Of a stretch of DNA of 64,000 nucleotides, positions 10,258 through 21,458 are shown piece by piece (position 1 is the stretch's first letter; every line of letters begins with the position of its first letter). Under the pieces are notes generated by a model, which was not told the origin of the DNA, searched no databases, and saw nothing but the letters and a program-made list of their open reading frames with translations. Source of the stretch: Fagopyrum homotropicum (lineage: Eukaryota > Streptophyta > Magnoliopsida > Caryophyllales > Polygonaceae); contig BSWB01000002.1 of assembly GCA_033239125.1 (NCBI GenBank), forward strand, positions 9,891,001 to 9,955,000, in the 5' to 3' direction. A program made the translations under genes and the position numbers.

Positions 10258-13200
10258 GGTCCTTACTGGAGATAAAGGATACACTGAGAGATTTGTTGTG
10301 TACCCGTTGGTGAACAAAATGATAATCAAGTGATAAGTGCTTGATTTTGTGGTGAAGAACGAGATTGAATGCTAGATATGTGGCTCCAATATTATCACAC
10401 CACAAAATAGGAGCACGAGGAAGATAGATTCACAGTTCAGCAAGCACAGTTTGAAGCCAAATTACTTCACTAGCAGCATTGGCAACAACTCGATATTCAG
10501 CCTCGGTGGAGGAAAAAAACTACAATTGGTTGTTTTTTAAAGCTCCATGAGATTAAGCTATCACCAAAGTAGATGCAGTAAGAACTAGTTGAGCAGCGAT
10601 TAGAGACATCACCACCCCAATTTGCATCAGAGAAAGCATAGAGAAGGGGTTTGGGCTTTGAAGACAAGTAAAGGTGAAGATTTGTAATGGAATTCAAGTA
10701 GCGAAGGACTCGTTTTGCTGCTTGCGTGTGAGGTGTGGTTGGATGATGCATATGTTGAGCTAAGCGATTAACAACAAATGAAATGTCAGGGCGAGTAAAC
10801 ACCAAGTATTGGAGACTCCCAATGATGCTCCGATATAGAGTAGGATCTTCAAAGACTTCAGTGGAGGTGAATCGAGATTTAAAATTTGTGGCCAGGGGAG
10901 TTGAGACTGATTTTGATTTGTCCATTTTTTCCTTTGCTACCACATCATTGATATATTGTTTCTTAGACAAGTAGAAGTCATCTGAGGTGCGGTGAACTTC
11001 AATTCCCAGAAAGAAGTGTAAGTCCCCTAGATCTTTTACCGGAAATTCCTTGGTAATAGCAGTCACAAAGCAATCTGCAAGATTAGGATTAGACGCAACA
11101 ACCAGGAAATCATCTACATACACTAGTATACAGACAAATGTTACCCTTGAGCGATGGACAAACATGGATGAGTCAGAGATAGTAGAAGAGAATCCCATAT
11201 TGAGAAGAGAGTCAGAGAGTTTTGAAAACCAAGCCCTTGGGGCTTGTTTGATGCCATAAAGGGATTCGTGTAATTTGCAAACATGAGAGGGATAGGCCGA
11301 GTTAACAAAACCTTGTGGTTATTGTATAAAGACATCCTCGCCCAAGTCACCATGAAGGAAGGCGTTGTGTATGTCGAGTTGCCGGACTGTCCATTGTTTC
11401 ATCGGCGCTAAAAGGATAGGAGAAGACGGCTAGTAGATGGTTTCGTAAGTGGGGAGAATGTTTCATTGAAATCATGGCCATGTAACTGGTGGAACCCCTT
11501 AGCGACTAAACGAGCCTTCCGGCGTTCAATCATGCCATCAGAGTGCCGTTTTGTTTTAAAGACGCATTTTACCCCGAGAAGGTTTTGTTGTGGAGACGAT
11601 GGTACAAGAGACCAAGTTTTAGTGTGAAGCAGGGCATAAAATTCTGTTTCCATGGCTAGCCGCCATTCTCGATGTTTAGATGCTTCGGTGAAGCAGGTTG
11701 GCTCATCAGAGATTGAGATAGTAGGAGAACAAGATGGATTAGGCCAAGGGATGGTGCCATCTTGGCGAACAAGGGGTTTAAAGATGGAGTATTTGGATCT
11801 GGTGATGATTTGAGGCGGTTGAGATGGTGATGAATCGTGTTGAGAGGATGAGTTAGTAGAGGCTCGAAGTTGGGAGTTGAATTGGGGAGTAGTGGACTGG
11901 GAATGTGTTGATAAAGTAGAGGTTTGTGGGCTTGCATAAAGTGGGCCGGGAAGGCGTGTGAATAAGGCAGGAGGAGGTGATGGGCCGAAATTTGATAGGC
12001 TAAAGTCAGTTAAAGGGAATTAAAGCCTATGGAGTGGGTAATGGGCCAGGGGAGGAAGAATGGGTAAATGGATAAGTGTGTTCATGAAAAATTACATCAC
12101 GCGATGTATAAAACTTGTCATGAGTCCAATCGTAGCAAATGTATCCATGATGACAGGAACTATAGCCCAAAAATATGGTTGGAGTTGAGCGAGAATTATG
12201 CTTGTGGCGATTGTATGGGCGAAGGTTGGGAAAAGCGAGACACCCAAAAACTTTGAGAAAAGCATGGTTGAGGAGAGTAAGTCCCATGTCAACAATTCGA
12301 CGATGACGGTATTCAACCGTGCCATTTTGTTGGTGTGAATAAGGGCAAGTGACACGATGATGAATGCCAAGTTCGGAAAATAGCACGATCAAGGGTTTAA
12401 ATTCCGTTCCACCATCCGTTATGGCAATGATAGAGGTGGATAATTGATAACAAGTTTAATGAATTTAGTAATAATTTGTGGGACAATGGATTTAGCCGCA
12501 ATTGGAAAGAGTCAAATGAATTTGGACAAGTCATCCACAATTGAAATGAAATACGTGGACCCATTATAAGACAAAGTGTGGGTTGGGCCCCAAATGTCAA
12601 TAAAAAGAAGGTCAAGCAGTGTTTTGCTTCTAGAAGAAGAAGGTGGGTGAGGAAGCGCATGGGCTTTATCCCAAGTGCAAGAAGAACATGAATCGAGGTC
12701 TTTTGGGCTTATTGAAGAGGAAAACATGGGCTGGACTTTGTGTGTCACTTGATTGGAGGTGTGACCCAGGCGAAAGTGCCAAAGCTTAGGGCTTGAGGCT
12801 TGAGTAACAGGTAAAGATGGCGGCGGCGATGGTGAAGCAGCAGTGGAGACCGGTAGCACATATAGCCCGCCATCAATGGTTCCTTGGAGTAGAGTTTGTC
12901 GAGTCTGGAGAACCTTCACAAAAAAGCAAGTAGAGTGAAATTCAAAGAAAACGGGGTTAACTACACAAAATTTACGAATCGAAAGTAGATTTTTATGCAA
13001 AGAGGGTGTATGAAAGAGATTCTGAAGAGCAAAAATACGATTAGGAGTGAAGAAAGAGGATGAGCCCTGATGCTGAATGGGTAGAGAAGATCAATCACCC
13101 AAGGAAACTTGATATGTTTCATGATACGGGTATGCACTGATTTGAAGGTTGGATAGGTCAAGGGTGTAGTGGTGAGAAGCCGTTGTATCTAGGTACCATG

Positions 13201-14120
13201 GAGAGTTTGTGTTATGTGCTTGCATTGAAGACGGTGCTTGTGCTTGATAGGCATGATCAAATATATGCTAGCATTCAAGGGCAGAGTGTCTTGACATGTG
13301 AAAGGTTTGACAGCCAGGGTGAGTGTTTTGTGTACCAGTAAAGGTGGTGTTACGACCTCGTCCCCTGCCACGTCCTCGGCCACGCGTGTTGTTGCGGCTA
13401 TTGTTGTTGACGCGATTATGGTTTTTTGCGGCGTTGGCCTCAGGAGTTGTATTGTTATTGGTTGTGTTACTTGTGTTGTTGAGGCTTGATGTAGGTAGAA
13501 GACCATCCGATTAATGAGCAAGCCTGGCTTCATGAACCAGAGGTGGGAGTAGATAACACTTGGCATTAGGAGAGTCAGTTGTGTTGAGAAACTGGTGACG
13601 ACCGAGTCATACTTAGGACCAAACCCATCAAGAAGGTGATTGATGAACTCAGAATCAGAGATTGATTCACTTGCAACTGTCATGGAGGAAACTAGGTTGC
13701 ATGCCTTGCTAAAGTACTCAGTAATGGTGGAAACTCCTTTCTTCATCATTGTGGCAAGTTGCAGTCTGGTATGCACAATCTGTGCACTCGATCGAGTAGA
13801 GTAAAGCTCATGGAGATGTTTCGAGGCTTCTTTTGAGGTTGAACAATCCAGAAATTGAACAAGAACTGCTTCAGAGACAAAGCATGTTAGAATGGCGAGA
13901 ACAAACTGGTCCTTCGAAATCCAGGAGTTATACTCTTCGAGGGTGGCTGGTGTGTTTTCTGGGCAGGGAAGAGAGCCATCAACAAGGCCAAACAGATGTT
14001 GAGCTCGCAGAATAGGGGAGATTTGAGCCTTCCAAGAAGAAAGTTCTCTAAGGTAAGTTTGTTTGTGATGAAGGAGCTCATAGATGAAAGCGAGAAGTTT
14101 TGTTGGTTTGGTGTGGCCAT
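10258..14120 (-). pseudogene. Ty1/copia gag-pol, minus strand, many frame breaks
   Basis: The reading starts at ATG 14120 (MATPNQQNFS), followed by a UBN2-type gag (QIVHTRLQLATMMKKG, then LLDGFGPKYD near 13610). An R/G-rich stretch near 13390 and a protease-like LDTTASHHLTP follow. Integrase shows LWHFRLGHTSN, FIDIWGPTHTLSYNGSTYF and HHRVTCPYSHQQNGTVEYRHR. RT shows KTKRHSDGMIERRKARLVAKGF and YVDDFLVV (near 11110). RNase H shows FSDANWGGD and WCDNIGATYLAFN. Several frameshifts and stops separate these pieces, for example near 12400, 11655 and 10495. The end of the frame continues at 8268 beyond an inserted LINE. Motif order is normal for Copia. Confidence 0.9.
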
Positions 14121-14214
14121 ATTGAGTCGATGAGAGGAATGAGAAGGATTGTTGTTGGTTTCAGATTATGAGGAGTATTCAGTAGCCATTAGTGGCGATT
14201 GCCTAAAAGCTCTG

Positions 14215-14693
14215 TTTTTTTGGTGAAAGGAGTGCACTACTCCGAGAACTTATGTATTAATGAAAGAAGAGTTAAACAAACGTGAAGAACGAGGGATACT
14301 AACACCCCGAAGGTCTTCGAGCAAAATAGAAGCAACACAAGCCGGGGGAGAAGGAAGCCTAATGGCTCCAACATCAACGGAGAAAGCAAAGTTTGCAAGA
14401 GAGTCTGCAACTCTATTTCCCTCCTTAAAAATATGACCGAGATCCACAATTCAGTCCTGGTTAAGAAAGCCTTGGCATCGGACCACCAGGCTCGACAATG
14501 GGTGTGACGGGTACACTCCACTGTTTAGACAATCAACCACTGCCGAAGAGTCCACCTCCAACTGAATCCTGAGAAAACCGCAGTCCCAGGCTAGACTTAA
14601 CCCATGTACGACGCCCCAAAATTCCGCAACAATGACCGACGTGCACCCCAGGTTAGTAACCACCCCATGAACCCATTCTTCTTGCATTACTGT
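14215..14693 (-). pseudogene. LINE RNase H (RVT_3) fragment
   Basis: Minus-strand reading gives AEFWGVVHGLSLAWDCGF, VDSSAVVDCLNSG and HIFKEGNRVADSLANFAF, the RNase H domain at the C-terminal end of plant LINE ORF2. The 5' side starts at or near the Copia LTR edge (14693). The 3' side ends at a T-run (14214-14220), a likely A-tail. It lies between the 5' LTR and gag of the minus-strand Copia, so it probably inserted into that leader. No target duplication could be identified. Confidence 0.75.
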
Positions 14694-14869
14694 TGTGGAA
14701 ATCCACATCTATAAATTAACACAGAGGCCAGCTTAGCATAGCCAATCAGAGGCATACAACAGTGGCACTATTGACAGCTATAATTAGCCAATAACAAGAG
14801 TCTCATAATACAAGAGAACGTTCTAGAATTGTGATGACTCATCCGTAGGTAGTGTCATTTTGATATCCA
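14694..14869 (-). mobile_element. 5' LTR of the minus-strand Copia element
   Basis: Pairs with 7992-8165: same ends (TGTGGAAAT...GATATCCA in plus sense), with about ten differences visible by eye. An identifiable primer-binding site is missing because a LINE fragment directly adjoins the LTR on the internal side. Confidence 0.85.
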
Positions 14870-14977
14870 TGCTAGTAAGCATCCACCTTTAATGATTAAA
14901 TTGAGATATTATCCTTCCCGCTAATGGATGATATGTTAATTATATGCCGATATAGGGTAGACAGGATTAAGCATTGT

Positions 14978-15982
14978 TGATGCGGGACCATCCTTGATAG
15001 TATCAACGCATACGCTACATAGATCAATCTCTAATCTAGAAGTAAGAGAAACTCAAGGAATGATCGCTTACAAGTTGCAAACTTGGGACGAACTGATGGA
15101 ATGGAAGATTACATGGCAGCTGAAGAAAATCGACCGATTTTCTAGAAAAAATCGACTGATTTTCCTGTAGGAATTTCGATCGATTTCCATACCCGATTTC
15201 CTTCACTGAAATGAGTTGCAAGAGATCCGGTTATGATCTTCTATCTTTTGGCAATTTTATCTTGTAATAATTCCTTAAATCTCTTAGACAATCTTAAGGA
15301 ATTATTTAGATTCTATCTTTTTAGATTTTATATTTTATATCTTTTAAAAGATATCTTTCCTAGATTATCTTTTCAAAATATATATTTTATAAATCTTATC
15401 TTTTAGTTTTTTTCCTAGTTTTAGTAGGTTTAATCCCCTTATAAATAGCCTTAGAGAGGGAGATTGTTAGGGATCTGAGTTGTGATTATATTTTCCACAT
15501 TATTGTGAGATACTTGTGACTTCGCTCACGGGGTTTGCATTTTATCATTTCTATTCAATCAAAAGGAGAGTTTTTGGTTGAAAAGTTGTGAATCTTTGCT
15601 ATGTTGTTCTTGTGTGTTAATCTTGTTGAAGGTTGGTGATACGAGTCAAACTAGTCCCTCCTTGTTCTTGTCTTATCTAGAAGGCTTGTGTAAGGTTAAA
15701 GAAGGAAGGGTGAAAGGTATTTCTTTTTGAAGGGTTTTGATCCATCGAGTTCAAGGTTCTTTGCAAGTCTTATAATAGTCCTATCTTCCTATATCTATCA
15801 TTTATCATTTCATAATCATCTTCTTATCTTTTCATATCATTCACTAATCCGTGTTCTGAGTTTCCAAGAAAATCGACTTGTTCTTCATATAAATCGGCCG
15901 ATTTATTCCTAGAACAACCCGATTTTTATCACACTTAAGGACTTTCAATCTAGATCGGGAACTGCAGCTTATCCCCGCATCA
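14978..15982 (+). mobile_element. 1-kb LTR with TGATGCGGG...CCCGCATCA ends
   Basis: Inverted termini TGATGCGGG (14978) and CCCGCATCA (to 15982) bound about 1005 bp. A primer-binding site follows 3 bp downstream (15986). Inside are a TATA-like TATAAATAG (about 15440) and two copies of the AATCGACC module described in the findings. No second LTR with these ends was found downstream, so the element is cut or its 3' LTR is lost. Superfamily unassigned. Confidence 0.8.
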
Positions 15983-15985
15983 AAG

Positions 15986-15998
15986 TGGTACCAGAGCT
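15986..15998 (+). other. Primer-binding site (tRNA-Met type)
   Basis: TGGTACCAGAGCT, one substitution from the common initiator tRNA-Met complement TGGTATCAGAGC, placed 3 bp after the LTR end. Confidence 0.8.
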
Positions 15999-16831
15999 AA
16001 GCGATTGAAGTCCGAACGTTCATCAAAAGGTTTGATTTTTATTTGAGTCATTTTCAAGTCTTTAAAAGTCAAGTCTTTTCTTGTTCGCCATCTTTTCTTG
16101 TTCGCCAAACACAAGTCAGCCGTTGACCTTTGAAACCTCACCAATACAAAAAAAGACGAAAAGAAAAGAAAGTTCTTGAACGTCGAAACCAAGAGTCGAT
16201 TTTTGCTAATAATAATCGACCTGTTCTTCAGAAAAATCGACCGATTTTTCACCCGATTTTTTGCTAATAATAATACTCTTGCACCCTGTGCAAGAGTATT
16301 ACAACAGAAGAGTTTCAGTATATACCTTGAAACAATCAAAGAGATCTAGCCATACCTAAACCCAATTCCAGCTATCTCTCTTTCTTAACTTCGTAACTCA
16401 AGGTACGTTCTTCTCTCTTCTTAATCTCTTGTGTGCTTTTACTTAGCCTTTTTTTCTACTCTAAACACATTGAGTCTTTTCTTTGGGTGTGTTAGTTAGT
16501 CTCTTTGCTTTCTAACATACTAGTTGTGTCATACTTGCAATACTTTTTTCTACCTTGAATCTTTGTGTAAAAAGACCTACAACAGGAAACCTTGCGCTAA
16601 CTTCCAACACAAGAACCTTTCTTCTGAACACAAGTTAACTACTTGAGGCATCCAAGGAACTTCTAGTGGACGCTAGTGCATTGATTAGTAAAGGAGCATT
16701 AATCCATTCAAGACAACTACGTCAAACCAGCTTGTGATTCACAACGAGTGTGAGTGTGAGAGAAGACAAGTAAGAAACCCTTGTTTTCACTAATATCTTA
16801 CGTTTGTTGCTACTTTGTGTGTTTGTGCAGG

Positions 16832-17392
16832 ATGTATTATCCTGACTATCATTCCAGAAGAGAATCTCGACCCCCAGAGCTATATATCGTCCGAGATTTG
16901 CCCCAGTCAAGGTTTAATCAATATGTTCCTCAACGGAGATCGATGAATGAGGATGACGGACGCTCACGTGCTCCGTATAGAACTCCAGCCCCGGAACCAC
17001 ATCCACGAAACCATTATGAGCAAGGTATGAGGTATTCGAATCAATATTATGATATGCCTAACGTTCCAAAGTATGTTGATTTTCAGGAAGTCGCGGATGA
17101 GAGGGATTATCGTAGGAAACTCTATTACCCAAGGACGGAACCACCTAGATGTCCTTCGGGTAGGAATGTTGATTCCATAGAGAAGATCCGAAATGATTTA
17201 GCAAAATTGTACAACCAGGTGTTCGCATTCATAGGGTTTATCGAAGCCAAAAAGGTCAAGGAGACCTCTGAGAAGTTGGAGAACGAAGGCAAGAAACGAC
17301 CATTAGACAAAGAACAATCTAGTAAAGAAAATCGACCTGTTCTTGTAGAGAAATCGGTCAATTTTCTAGAAGATCACCCGATTTTTTTTTAA
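16832..17392 (+). CDS. Internal ORF of the unclassified LTR element (gag-like, unrecognised)
   Basis: From ATG 16832 the frame encodes 186 residues, rich in Arg, Tyr, Pro and Glu (MYYPDYHSRRESRPP...). A charged helical part follows (residues about 120-165, FIEAKKVKETSEKLENEGK). No zinc knuckle, protease or pol motif is present. The ATG was preferred to the upstream one at 16781 because 16771-16830 looks like the end of a 5'-leader intron (polypyrimidine, then TTTGTGCAGG). The final 20 or so residues are encoded by the repeated AATCGACC module. The frame ends in a run of T at 17382-17390, where a slip joins it to the next open stretch. Function unknown; it may be a structural protein of a non-autonomous element. 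Confidence 0.45.
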   Translation: MYYPDYHSRRESRPPELYIVRDLPQSRFNQYVPQRRSMNEDDGRSRAPYRTPAPEPHPRNHYEQGMRYSNQYYDMPNVPKYVDFQEVADERDYRRKLYYPRTEPPRCPSGRNVDSIEKIRNDLAKLYNQVFAFIGFIEAKKVKETSEKLENEGKKRPLDKEQSSKENRPVLVEKSVNFLEDHPIFF

Positions 17393-17857
17393 AATTGATC
17401 CACTACAGCCGTCAATGCCACACCTTCAAAGGATCTTTTGGTTGACCAAGAACCACTACAGATTGAGCGCAATCCCATGAATTTTCAAGTTATATCATTC
17501 ATGTCTTTGGATGAGTTCATTGAAAGATGTTTGCTTAAGAAAGCTAAGATTTAGCATTCTTCTCTATCTTTCCGTTATAATGACTATGCGGTTCAGTTAT
17601 TCTTCTTAACTTCTTTCGATCTTATACCGTTGTCTTTCGGGAAGCGAGTAAGTGTTATTGCAAGAAAGTTAGTAGAGGACAAAGGAGATCAAATGGACAT
17701 GACATTGCTGCTTGATCCCGGAGATCTTAAGGAATCACCACCAAGAGAGGATGAATATGTAGTTAATTCTCAGTTAGCATCATCGACAACGGCATTTAGA
17801 TACTTAGTAGATGTTTCGGCCATTCCAGAAGCAAAATATCATCCGAGATTGTAATGT
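17393..17857 (+). pseudogene. Continuation of the element's internal reading frame, broken
   Basis: After the T-run the other frame reads MNFQVISFMSLDEFIERCL, then a stop near 17552. It reopens as PLSFGKRVSVIARKLVEDK and continues to a stop at about 17852. The composition (acidic and hydrophobic alternation) looks like once-coding sequence. No domain recognised. Confidence 0.4.
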
Positions 17858-17908
17858 TCCGTACAACCTTTATTACAAGTGTTGATTAATAATTGTAAGA
17901 TCCTAGAT

Positions 17909-18081
17909 AGTTGAATGCGCAACAAGATGGGAGATGAATTTTTCACTGATAGTTTGATTTGTCATATCGAGCAAGAAGTTTTCAAAAGCATTGACAATAA
18001 AGTTATCATTCAACATTTCCAGAGTATGAGATTCCGAGCGTCCCCTTTTTGTAGTGAACTTTTTTGTTGTACCAAACTTTA
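17909..18081 (+). pseudogene. Possible hAT-type transposase C-terminal relic
   Basis: Reads NKMGDEFFTDSLICHIEQEV then FKSIDNKVIIQHFQSMRFR. This resembles the C-terminal tail of plant TTF-type / hAT transposase-like proteins (a MGDE..L.D.L...IE.E.F..I pattern, from memory). Only about 45 residues remain. It may belong to the element to the left or be an independent fragment. Confidence 0.3.
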
Positions 18082-19678
18082 GCTCTTACTAATTAACTAT
18101 TTTATCGTATTTCTTTTGTAATTGAATTAAATATCTTAAGCAATTAGTCCCCCTTCAATTATATTCCGGCTCCGATACATATATAATATATGCATATGTA
18201 AGACGTTCACACCAGGTTGTACAATCTTATAGGGTTGATACTATATGTCGATGTTTATTGTTGTTGTTGATAAAATAAAAAGCTAAAACTTATAAGCATT
18301 TGAATACATGAGATGGGAATAAGGGTGAATGAGAAAAAGAAGATTGACTGAGAGTGTATGGTGCCGAACTTTCAGATACAACTGATAATGCTGAACACTC
18401 GATATGATAAAAGTGAGACAAGGGAGGTAAATAGTAACCTAAAAAGCAATGAATCAATTTATGGTTCCTGTCAATTTCTCTTTTCATTTACTTCTCTCAA
18501 TTTCCACAAAAATCAACTCATAAAATTCCTTTGCTTTCGCTTTAAACACATGAATATTAGTGATCAAGTTTCAATCCTTTGATCAATATTTAATCACGCC
18601 CTAAAACCCTGCAATATTTATCTTATTTTAATCCATTTACCCTTCCCCCTTTCTTTTACCAGTGAAATCTAGGGTTTTTCACAGCATCCACCCCAGCTAA
18701 CCCTAAGCATACCCATATCCTCAAATTCAATTTGGGGTTTGCAACCTGTGTCGGCGAAATAGTGACGGTGAGTGATGAAATCGAAGGATTGGAGTGGAGT
18801 AGGGCTATAAGATGAAGATGAACAGGTCAAGCGAGGAGGAAGTGGTCCTTGTGCTTGCTGCTGTGATTCTGCAGTGTATTTTCATTTATTTATGAATATG
18901 CTACTCTGTAAAGAGGAGATTTGGTTGGGGGAGAACGCCGAGACATCGATGGGGCTGCGACCTGCAACGGAGGTAGCCACGATAGAGACGGTGGGGGCGG
19001 CGGCAACCATTTGTGAATTGCCGAACGTATCATTTTAGGTTTCATTGTTTTCTTTTGTTTTAAACATGGTTCAAATTCCGACACATTATAAATCAACACA
19101 ACTTTTACAAAAAATAAAGGTTTATAATGATGTTCCTCTTAATCTATTCATTTAACACATTTATTAAAAAAATAATGAATAAATTTATTTTATAATTTTT
19201 TTTTTAATTTTATCACTTATTAAATATTTATCATCCTTTTAAACCAATGAGTGAACATTTTTTATAAAAACAGTTTTCAAAACTCATTTTCATAACTTTT
19301 ATTTAATGACCATAAAAACATAAAACGACACTTAATCCTTGATCGAAATTTAGATGCTAGGACGATATTTTTTCCCGAACGGAGGGAGTAATAATTAGTA
19401 CTTCGTCAAAATAAGTTCAATTTTTATAATTTATGATAAGTTGAATTTATTAATAAGTAATTATCTCGTTTAAAATGCAATATAATTGTGATTATCGAAT
19501 GTACTTACAAGAAAGTTGCTCTTTCGGTTAAGTATAGTGTGAATCAAACGACGGTTTAGACCCTAGAGCATAAATTTAAAAAAATCATTATATATTTACT
19601 CATTGAACTTTAATTTAATTTATTTTTAGAAAGTTCCTTTTAAATAATATTGATTATCTAAATTAAAGTTTTTAATAT

Positions 19679-19689
<11 letters not shown>
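18082..19689. other. Intergenic, no supported gene
   Basis: AT-rich. Position 18665-18760 has a leader-like run (CTAGGGTTTTTCACAGC, ACCCTAAGC) but no open frame follows. At 19374-19390 CGAACGGAGGGAGTA is the typical outer end of a Stowaway-type MITE; no partner end was found within several hundred bases. Short frames (18290-18582, 18890-19099) lack support. Confidence 0.5.

Positions 19690-19743
<54 letters not shown>
19690..19743. repeat. (TA)n microsatellite
   Basis: About 52 bp of uninterrupted TA dinucleotides, likely length-variable. Confidence 0.98.
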
Positions 19744-19747
<4 letters not shown>

Positions 19748-19806
19748 TATGAATTTGTGAATAGAAAATGAAGATTCTACTAATTAGTAACGAAGTGTAC
19801 TTGCAA

Positions 19807-19990
19807 CCACAATCTTTCTTTTTTTTTGAAAAGATTCGTATATTGAGAGGGAAAGAATTTACAACAAGAGGTCTATTAGACAAGAAACAAAGCAAAATAG
19901 TAACTAAGAGAGGGGAAAAGAGACTAGGATACTAAGATTCTATGGGGCAAGAGACTAGGTGAAGTAGATTCCGAGCAAGTTAACCCTTTT
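19807..19990 (-). mobile_element. LINE 3'-end fragment
   Basis: A T-run followed by GAAAAGATTCGTATATTGAG and ACAAGAAACAAAGC resembles the 3' end of the LINE at 8265-8330 (T-run, GAAAGTTTACTTGTATTGAG, then ACAAGCTCAGAATCAG). Interpreted as a strongly 5'-truncated LINE in minus orientation; the right limit is approximate. Confidence 0.5.
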
Positions 19991-20504
19991 TTTTCGATTA
20001 ACCAAAATAGCCTTTCATTATGAGGGTTTTGAAATTAACTTATGCTTAAACCCTTTTTTTTGCATCCCCTCTCCTTCATTCTCTCTCTCCTCTCACTTGT
20101 TATATTCTCTCATCTACGGGAGAACTTACCTTCAGCGAATTTGATTCCTCAAAGTAGTTCAATACAACGATTTTTGTTTCAGCATTCTTAATCTCCCATC
20201 AATGCTCTTCTCTTTGTTTGTTGATTTGTATGAAGATAGATCAAGTGTTTGGATTCCAAAGTTTCTAGTCTAACTCAAAATTTGTGGCTTGTATGATTCG
20301 TTATCATCGTTGATAGCTTTGTCATTATCGAGTTCAATTATGTAGACTTATTGCCTTTTTCTTGGAGTATATTTGATTTGAATTTTGATTTTACTGTTGT
20401 ATTTATAAAATAAATTAATAAAAGATTTGATTTAAAATGCACATAAAGTGTTTGATAAAATGATTCAATGAAAATATAACTTTTGTGACATTCAATTGCT
20501 TGTT
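19991..20504. other. Intergenic, distal WIP upstream region
   Basis: AT-rich with CT-rich patches (20070-20115). No reading frame or repeat assigned. Confidence 0.4.
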
Positions 20505-20995
20505 AATAGTTCATTTTCATTTGTTGACGGTCAACTTTACATTTGTTGACAATTCATTTTACATTTGTTAATTGTACAAAATTATGGAAAAAAATATATT
20601 TTTCGACATTTCATTTTACATTTGTTGACAATCAATTATACACTTGTTGACAATACTATCTACACTTGTTGACAATTCATTTTACACTTCTTGATAGTCC
20701 ATTTTACACTCATTGACATTTTAATTTACGTTTGACAATCCATTTTATACTTTTTGATGGTACATTTTACCTTTGTTGACACTACAACAAATTATGAAAA
20801 ATATATTTGTTGATAGTCCATTTTACACTTATTAACAATCCATTTTACACTTACTGGCAAGACATTACACTTGTTGACAATTCATTTTACACTGACAATC
20901 CGAAAAAGTAATAAAAAAAATTATTAACTATACATTTTACACTTGTAACAATACATTTTACTTTTCTTGACAATTCATTTTACATTTTCAAACTG
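20505..20995. repeat. Degenerate minisatellite upstream of the WIP gene
   Basis: About 15-20 loose copies of a 23-30 bp unit around TTGTTGACAATTCATTTTAC, with variable TACA/CACT spacers. It ends about 460 bp before the WIP start codon and 340 bp before its TATA box. Each unit carries TTGAC, the core shared by W-boxes. Only some copies have the following pyrimidine of a true W-box; GGTCAA near 20528 is one in reverse. A regulatory effect is possible but not shown. Confidence 0.85.
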
Positions 20996-21338
20996 TGGAT
21001 TGGAGAAACAAGTTCTTAATTATATTAGCAAAATATATAAGCATGATCAAAAGTTGCATGCCAATGAATCAATAATAAATAAATAAATAAATTTCAATAA
21101 AATATAAATCTGGTTAAATGAATGCTACCACCAAATGTGAAAAGAAAACTTGAAAATGAGTTGACCTTAAAAGGTGTTACAATAATAAGATGAGTGTCTA
21201 ATGTAGACATGTCCATTATTAAATATGTAATAATATACCCTTAGATCTTATAACTTCCAAGAGTTATCTAAGTTATATGTGAACCTCATTACTCCAATTA
21301 TTCTATCATTATATTATAATTCCAATTATTTTTATCAT

Positions 21339-21347
21339 TATAAATAG
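21339..21347 (+). promoter_or_regulatory. TATA box of the WIP gene
   Basis: TATAAATAG, 112 bp upstream of the start codon. The following leader is C/A-rich (CACACACCACCACTCTC, AACCCTAACCCTCC), typical of a plant 5' UTR. Confidence 0.75.
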
Positions 21348-21458
21348 AGCTTCTAGATCTGTTGTCCCCACTTTATCTTCTTCACACACCACCACTCTCA
21401 AAAAGAAAAAAACCCTAACCCTCCTCCTTCCCAAAATCACAGACCAAAATCCAACTAA

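Noticed and set aside
16781..16831. Upstream ATG at 16781 as start of the internal ORF
   Set aside because: The first 17 residues read like an intron polypyrimidine tract ending in TTTGTGCAGG; the ATG at 16832 is more plausible.
20505..20995. Coding repeat protein
   Set aside because: Unit length is irregular, and all frames have stops.
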